Shown here one piece after another: positions 38,022-41,564 of a DNA stretch of 41,564 bases. Both the position numbers and the translations under genes were made by a program. Under the pieces are notes generated by a model. That model made no database searches, was not told where the DNA came from, and saw only the letters and a list, made by a program, of their open reading frames with translations. Numbering within the stretch: the first letter of the stretch is position 1; each line of letters starts with the position of its first letter. Origin of the DNA: Nonomuraea terrae (GTDB taxonomy: Bacteria; Actinomycetota; Actinomycetes; Streptosporangiales; Streptosporangiaceae); contig NZ_SMKQ01000062.1 in the NCBI RefSeq assembly GCF_004348995.1, positions 1 to 41,564 on the forward strand, given 5' to 3'.

Positions 38022-39002
38022 ATGACCCACGAGCGCGAGATCACCGAACCCGTCGACCTGTGCCTGCCCGACGGGCGGCTCGACCCGGCGGCGATCGGCT
38101 GGACCAGGCGTCCCCTGCATCGCGCGAACCTGCGCGGGTGGGGACGCGCCAAACGCTGGGAGTACTGGGGGATCGTGACCCCGACGCACATCGTGGGCCT
38201 GGTCGCCTCCTCCCTCGACTACGCCGGGCTGCACGGCGTCTACGTGCTCGACCGCGCCACGGGACGGGAGACCGCCAAGGACGTCGTGGTGCCGTTCGCG
38301 CGCCACGCCGTGTTCCCGGACAGGAGCGGTACGGGCACCGCGTCCGTCCGCGGCGGCGGCGTGCGCATCGACATCGCCCAGAGCCCCGGCGGCACCTCGA
38401 TCTCAGCCGTCGCGCCCGAGGTCGAGCTGGAGGTGGAGGTGCCGCTGCCCGAGGGGCACGAGTCGCTCGGCGTCGTGGTGCCGTGGGGTCCCCACCGCTT
38501 CCAGTACACGGTCAAGGACGTCGGCCGCCCGGTCCGCGGCCGGATGCGCCTGGGCACGGAGGAGTTCGCGGTGCCCGAGGAGGGGTCGTTCGCCGTGCTC
38601 GACCACGGGCGCGGCAAATGGCCGTACGCGGTCACGTGGAACTGGGCGGCCGGCAGCGGGCCGGGCCGGGCGATCCAGCTCGGCGGCAAGTGGACCGACC
38701 GGACCGGCTCGACCGAGAACGCGCTTCTCGTCGAAGGCCGGCTGCACAAGATCGGCGACGAGTTGGAGTGGCACTACGACCGTACGGACTGGCTGCGGCC
38801 CTGGCGGATCCGCGGCCCGCGCGTCGAGGCCGGGTTCCAGCCGTTCCACGAGCGCGCGTCCCGGACGGAGCTCGGCGTGGTGGGCAGCGAGACGCACCAG
38901 TGCTTCGGCCACTTCACCGGCAGGGCCCGCGCCGACGACGGCTCCTGGATCCCCCTGGACGGCCTGACCGGCTGGGCCGAGGAAGCCCGCAACCGCTGGT
39001 AG
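38022..39002 (+). CDS. DUF2804 domain protein
   Basis: A 326-residue protein of the DUF2804 family, soluble and without signal. EITEPVDLCLPDGRLDPAAIGWTRRPLHRANL is the typical start. WEYWGIVTPTHIVGLVASSLDYAG, HGRGKWPYAVTWNWAAGSG, GGKWTDRTGSTENALLVEGRLHKI and FGHFTGRARADDG are conserved blocks of the family. The function is not known, although lipocalin/hydroxyneurosporene-synthase-like folds have been proposed for related proteins. The ATG at 38022 has no strong ribosome-binding site but a GGAAGG is 15 bases upstream. Controlled by the palindrome at 37968-37988. Confidence 0.8.
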   Translation: MTHEREITEPVDLCLPDGRLDPAAIGWTRRPLHRANLRGWGRAKRWEYWGIVTPTHIVGLVASSLDYAGLHGVYVLDRATGRETAKDVVVPFARHAVFPDRSGTGTASVRGGGVRIDIAQSPGGTSISAVAPEVELEVEVPLPEGHESLGVVVPWGPHRFQYTVKDVGRPVRGRMRLGTEEFAVPEEGSFAVLDHGRGKWPYAVTWNWAAGSGPGRAIQLGGKWTDRTGSTENALLVEGRLHKIGDELEWHYDRTDWLRPWRIRGPRVEAGFQPFHERASRTELGVVGSETHQCFGHFTGRARADDGSWIPLDGLTGWAEEARNRW

Positions 39003-39086
39003 CGGCCATGCGCGGGCAGGTGCTACGACCAGCGCCGACGCCGATCGCGACGATGACGGCGATGCCGGGTGGTGCGGTGGCGTGCC

Positions 39087-39760
39087 ATGATCAGCCGCAT
39101 GTTCGTCATGGACGCCGTCCTGGAGACGCACGACGCGCGGGCCTTCACCGCGTGGCCGATCGCCGAGCCGTCGGATGACCGCCTCATCGCCCTCTCGGGC
39201 GGCCTGTCCCCGGCCGAGGTGGGCACCGCGATGGCGGTCATCGTCGCGTACGCCGGCATCCCCGCCGAGCCCGTCGCCGACCTGCACCTCAGCCTCGACC
39301 GGCACCTGATCGAGGCGGAACGCCTGATCGCCCCGGGCGGCCTGCGCGTCACGGACACCGCCACCGGCGACCGCGTTCTCCCGGCTGCTGCTGCGGCCTG
39401 GAGAACTGGCGCGAGTGGGCCGACGTCCTGCACGGGCAGAGCCCCTGGCTGGGGCACGACCCCGACACCCGCCTCGAACACATCGGCCTCGAATACACCG
39501 GCCTCGAATACACCGGCCTCGAACGCACCGGCCTCGAACACACCGGCGGGGCCGTACGACTCCGGCAGGAGCCGGCCCACGAGGTGCAGATCCCGCTCGC
39601 CGACCTGCCCGGACTCCTCTCGGCCGTCCACGCGAGCCTGCGGGGCTTCCTGGCGCGGGTCGACGCGTGGGCGGGCGAGACCTGCCCGCGCGCCGCCGGC
39701 CGTCTCGTCGCCGTTCTCGACGAGAGTTTCCACATCACCGGCCCGCTCGACCTCGGCTGA
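39087..39760 (+). pseudogene. gene of unknown function broken by a one-base deletion
   Basis: From ATG 39087 the frame reads MISRMFVMDAVLETHDARAF and on to GGLRVTDTATGDRVLP. It then turns into Ala/Ser/Thr repeats. A shift of one base at the CCC run 39380-39382 restores sense: PGCCCGLENWREWADVLHGQ, then SPWLGHDPDT, five GLExTG-type repeats, and IPLADLPGLLSAVHASLRGF, stopping at 39760. With one extra C the whole would be 224 residues and in frame throughout. PGCCCGLENWREW looks like a conserved motif of actinomycete hypothetical proteins. The loss may be real or a homopolymer sequencing error. Function unknown. Confidence 0.65.
39471..39545 (+). repeat. 15-bp tandem minisatellite, five units
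   Basis: Five consecutive units of GCCTCGAAYRCAYCG (15 bases) without gaps. Units two and three are identical and the others differ at one or two positions. In the restored frame each encodes a GLEYT-like pentapeptide. The repeat length is a multiple of three, so copy-number changes would keep the frame. Confidence 0.85.
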
Positions 39761-39849
39761 GCGCGGGACCGGTCCCGGGGCGGTGGCCGCAGACTGCTGC
39801 TTGACGTGTGAAGACGTCGTTCGGGGCGCACGGAGAACGGGGAGTGACC

Positions 39850-40362
39850 ATGGGGGATCAGCCGGTCGTTCGAGCGGGTGTGGTGGCGGTGTGCCTGTTG
39901 CTCGCCGGTTGCGGGTCCGGTGGCGGGGAGCCGGTCACGGCGCCGGCGCCCACCTCCGTCTCCTCGGCCCCGCCCGAGCCTGAAACGCCGACCGCTCCCG
40001 AGACGCCGCCGGAGCGCGAGGCCCCGTCCGAGCCTGAGTCGCCCTCCGCCGCGGAGCCGCCGCGGGACGCGGGTGCTCTGCAGGCGCGGGACGGCGCGCG
40101 GTTGCGGGCGTGCCGCGACGCCGACTGTGAGGTCGTGGTCGCTGACGGGCAGTCGGTGGAGCTGGCCCCGAAGTGGGGCCTGGGGACGGTCGAGTTCACG
40201 GTGGAGGACGGCGCGGTGAGCTTCACCTCCTTCAGCGGGGGCATGATGGCGACCTTCGGCGAGCAGACCCCGAACCCGTCAGGCGTCAGCTCCGTCAACG
40301 GCATCGACGTCCGCGTCCTGGCGGTGCAGGGCAGGAGGGCCGTCATCCGCATCTCGCACTAG
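39850..40362 (+). CDS. lipoprotein with Pro/Glu-rich linker
   Basis: A 170-residue protein with a lipoprotein signal (RAGVVAVCLLLAGC, lipobox LLAGC). A Pro/Glu/Ser linker of about 45 residues follows (PEPETPTAPETPPEREAP), which would span the cell wall. The outer domain of about 95 residues has LQARDGARLRACRDADCEVV, KWGLGTVEFTVEDGAVSF and VNGIDVRVLAVQGRRAVIRI, an all-beta domain with a probable disulfide (two Cys). The family is not recognised. ATG at 39850 with GGGGAG upstream. GTG 39844 is an alternative. Confidence 0.7.
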   Translation: MGDQPVVRAGVVAVCLLLAGCGSGGGEPVTAPAPTSVSSAPPEPETPTAPETPPEREAPSEPESPSAAEPPRDAGALQARDGARLRACRDADCEVVVADGQSVELAPKWGLGTVEFTVEDGAVSFTSFSGGMMATFGEQTPNPSGVSSVNGIDVRVLAVQGRRAVIRISH

Positions 40363-40410
40363 CCAAGAAATCTACAGTGTAAAGCGCCGGGCCTCAGGCG
40401 GAATCCGCCT

Positions 40411-41196
40411 TCAGTCCCGGGCGGTCCGGGCCCGGTCCAGGTAGGCGTACAGCGCGATCATCTTCTCGGCCGGCCAGGGGAGGTTGCGGAGGATGTCGCC
40501 GCTGTGGTCCTGCCACAGGTGCTGGACCGCCGCCCGTATCCGCGCGAGCTGCTCGTCGGTGGCGCCTTCGGGCCGGAAGGGCATGCCGATCGTGTCCCAC
40601 TGGTGCAGGAGATCCCGCACCCGCGGATCATCGACCGGGGTGTCGAGCTCCACATGGCCCAGCAACTGCTCGACCAGCCCGGCCCAGCGGGTCTTGGTCT
40701 CCTCGACCGCCTCCGGGCCCAGGGCCTCGCGGCGACGGGCCAGCTGCTCGAGCTGCTCTTCGGTGAGGTAGTTCTCCAGCACGGAGATCATCTCCAAGGT
40801 CGTCATGAACTGGTCCGGATCAGGCATCGACCCCGCCTCCAGCCGCTGCAGCAGTCCGCTGACCTGCTGGATGAGCTGCTGAATCGTGTCCGCTTGCGCG
40901 GTCAGCCGCCTCAGCTGAGCCGCCAGCAGGCCGTGCATCCCCGCCAGATCCTGCGACGAGGCCGCGAGCACGCCCTTGATCTGCTCCAGGGGAATCCCGA
41001 GCGCACGTAGCGTCCGTACGTGGTACAGCCGCCGCAGGTCCTCCGCGGTGTAGCGGCGGTGGCCCGAGGCGGTCCGCTCGCTCGCCCGCAGCAGGCCGAT
41101 CTCGTCGTAGTGGTGCAGCGTGCGTACGGTCGAACCGGTCATCCGAGCGAGTTCGCCGATGCTCCATCGGCGTTCGGCGGCGTCTTTCCCGATCAC
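40411..41196 (-). CDS. MerR-family regulator with TipAS domain
   Basis: A 261-residue TipA-like regulator. Residues about 10-80 are the winged helix (WSIGELARMTGSTVRTLHHY, RASERTASGHRRYTAEDL). A long dimerisation helix follows (HGLLAAQLRRLTAQADTIQQ). The C-terminal part (about 150-250) has the TipAS features WAGLVEQLLGHVELDTPVDD, VRDLLHQWDTIG and LARIRAAVQHLWQDHSGDIL. TipAS domains trap thiopeptide or similar antibiotics. The GTG at 41196 lies seven bases after the -10 box at 41209-41204, so it is leaderless. The frame further upstream is not translated sense. Confidence 0.88.
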   Translation of the reverse strand: MIGKDAAERRWSIGELARMTGSTVRTLHHYDEIGLLRASERTASGHRRYTAEDLRRLYHVRTLRALGIPLEQIKGVLAASSQDLAGMHGLLAAQLRRLTAQADTIQQLIQQVSGLLQRLEAGSMPDPDQFMTTLEMISVLENYLTEEQLEQLARRREALGPEAVEETKTRWAGLVEQLLGHVELDTPVDDPRVRDLLHQWDTIGMPFRPEGATDEQLARIRAAVQHLWQDHSGDILRNLPWPAEKMIALYAYLDRARTARD

Positions 41197-41203
41197 GACA
41201 GCA

Positions 41204-41234
41204 ACGCTAAGACCTGTCGTTGCGTGAGGTTCAA
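41204..41234 (-). promoter_or_regulatory. MerR-type promoter with 19-bp spacer
   Basis: On the minus strand TTGAAC (41234-41229) and TAGCGT (41209-41204) are 19 bases apart. The spacer contains a dyad ACCT...AGGT. An over-long spacer with a dyad is what MerR proteins act on, so this is likely autoregulation. The -35 overlaps the 3' end of the STAS gene. Confidence 0.65.
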
Positions 41235-41564
41235 GCCCACGCACCCGGGTGCTCGCGCAGCGTCCGCAGCGCCTCGGCGAGAGACGGGCGGAGGTCCAGG
41301 ACCCCGTCGAGCGCCCGGTCGCGCAGGGTTTTGCGGAGGGTGAGCCCGGCCGCGTACGCCACCATCCGGCCGCCCGACGACCGCGCGTGCCGGTCGGCGG
41401 CCAGCAGAACGGTGAGCCCGAAGGAGTCGGCGGAGGTCACACCGCCCACCCCGAGGGCGATCAGCGGCGGATCGTGCAGCGACAACGCTCGCCCCAGCCG
41501 CGCCCGCAGCTCATCACTGGCGTCCAGGTCGAGCGCCCCCGAGACCTCCACCACGACAATGCGC
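41231..41564 (-). CDS. STAS-domain anti-sigma factor antagonist, truncated by the window edge
   Basis: At least 110 residues of a STAS domain. RIVVVEVSGALDLDASDELR is the first strand-helix unit. LIALGVGGVTSADSFGLTVL has the signature region, with S-A-D-S-F-G in place of D-S-S/T-G, keeping a Ser at the phosphorylation position. The start is beyond the right edge. The stop at 41231-41233 overlaps the MerR promoter. Likely partner of an anti-sigma kinase outside the window. Confidence 0.75.
   Translation of the reverse strand, partial: RIVVVEVSGALDLDASDELRARLGRALSLHDPPLIALGVGGVTSADSFGLTVLLAADRHARSSGGRMVAYAAGLTLRKTLRDRALDGVLDLRPSLAEALRTLREHPGAWA

Noticed and set aside
39471..39545. CRISPR array
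   Set aside because: Units are 15 bases, directly adjacent without spacers, and lie inside a coding frame. There are no cas genes.
40396..40410. AGGCGGA-A-TCCGCCT as a terminator between lipoprotein and MerR genes
   Set aside because: A DNA palindrome with a one-base centre cannot fold a long stem. At best a 5-bp hairpin without T-run forms.

Overview
The window is GC-rich actinomycete chromosome. Third codon positions are almost all G or C. Many genes use GTG starts, and several appear leaderless, with a TANNNT -10 box 6 to 8 bases before the start codon. The family mix (DUF574-type SAM methyltransferases, DUF2804, DUF7144, MerR/TipAS regulators, SpoIIE phosphatase, STAS antagonists, HTH-cupin regulator, leadered cspA) suggests Streptosporangiales or a near relative. 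That placement is inference from gene content. No rRNA, tRNA, CRISPR array, origin or intact insertion sequence was seen.

Layout. 1-67: a LacI/CebR-like palindrome, probably serving a gene beyond the left edge. 136-2752: DUF574 methyltransferase and an MFS exporter with a good promoter. 2901-5630: a worn region with an aminoglycoside-phosphotransferase-like gene broken by one amber codon, an MFS fragment, a DUF6624-like relic, an intact exported protein, an IS982-like transposase scrap and an orphan C-terminus overlapping an SDR gene. 5627-8582: SDR, Tat-exported PhoD-like phosphatase, PLDc_N-like membrane peptide. 8604-11776: class V aminotransferase and amino-acid permease, divergent from an HTH-cupin regulator. 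11785-14029: methyltransferase, cspA with a terminator-like leader hairpin, STAS protein. 14795-17698: methyltransferase, haem-oxygenase-like diiron protein and glycosyltransferase in overlapping frames, with a CDGSH iron-sulfur gene antisense to the 3' end. 17884-18344: two truncated gene remnants back to back. 18474-22962: HSL-type hydrolase and NmrA-like protein, an atypical serine/threonine kinase, a small secreted protein and a MerR/TipAS regulator. 23011-23372: a second back-to-back remnant pair (GNAT and TetR tails). 23396-25599: PhyH-like dioxygenase and GAF-SpoIIE phosphatase.

25580-32281 is a coherent sugar-uptake locus: ROK regulator, two permeases and a lipoprotein binding protein run leftwards, divergent from a GH36 alpha-galactosidase. 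No ABC ATPase is present, so a shared MsiK-type ATPase elsewhere is expected. 32258-34415: an unrecognised protein built of about four repeats, and a DHFR/RibD-like protein. 34720-41564: secreted GDPD, endonuclease/exonuclease/phosphatase-fold protein, DUF7144 membrane protein, small secreted protein, DUF2804 protein, a gene broken by an apparent one-base deletion that carries a 15-bp minisatellite, a lipoprotein, a MerR/TipAS regulator with a 19-bp-spacer promoter, and an edge-truncated STAS protein.

Features most worth follow-up: the methyltransferase/diiron/glycosyltransferase/CDGSH cassette, the cspA leader hairpin, the kinase with altered HRD and DFG motifs, the four-repeat protein, and the two similar deletion scars in which facing genes both lost their 5' ends.
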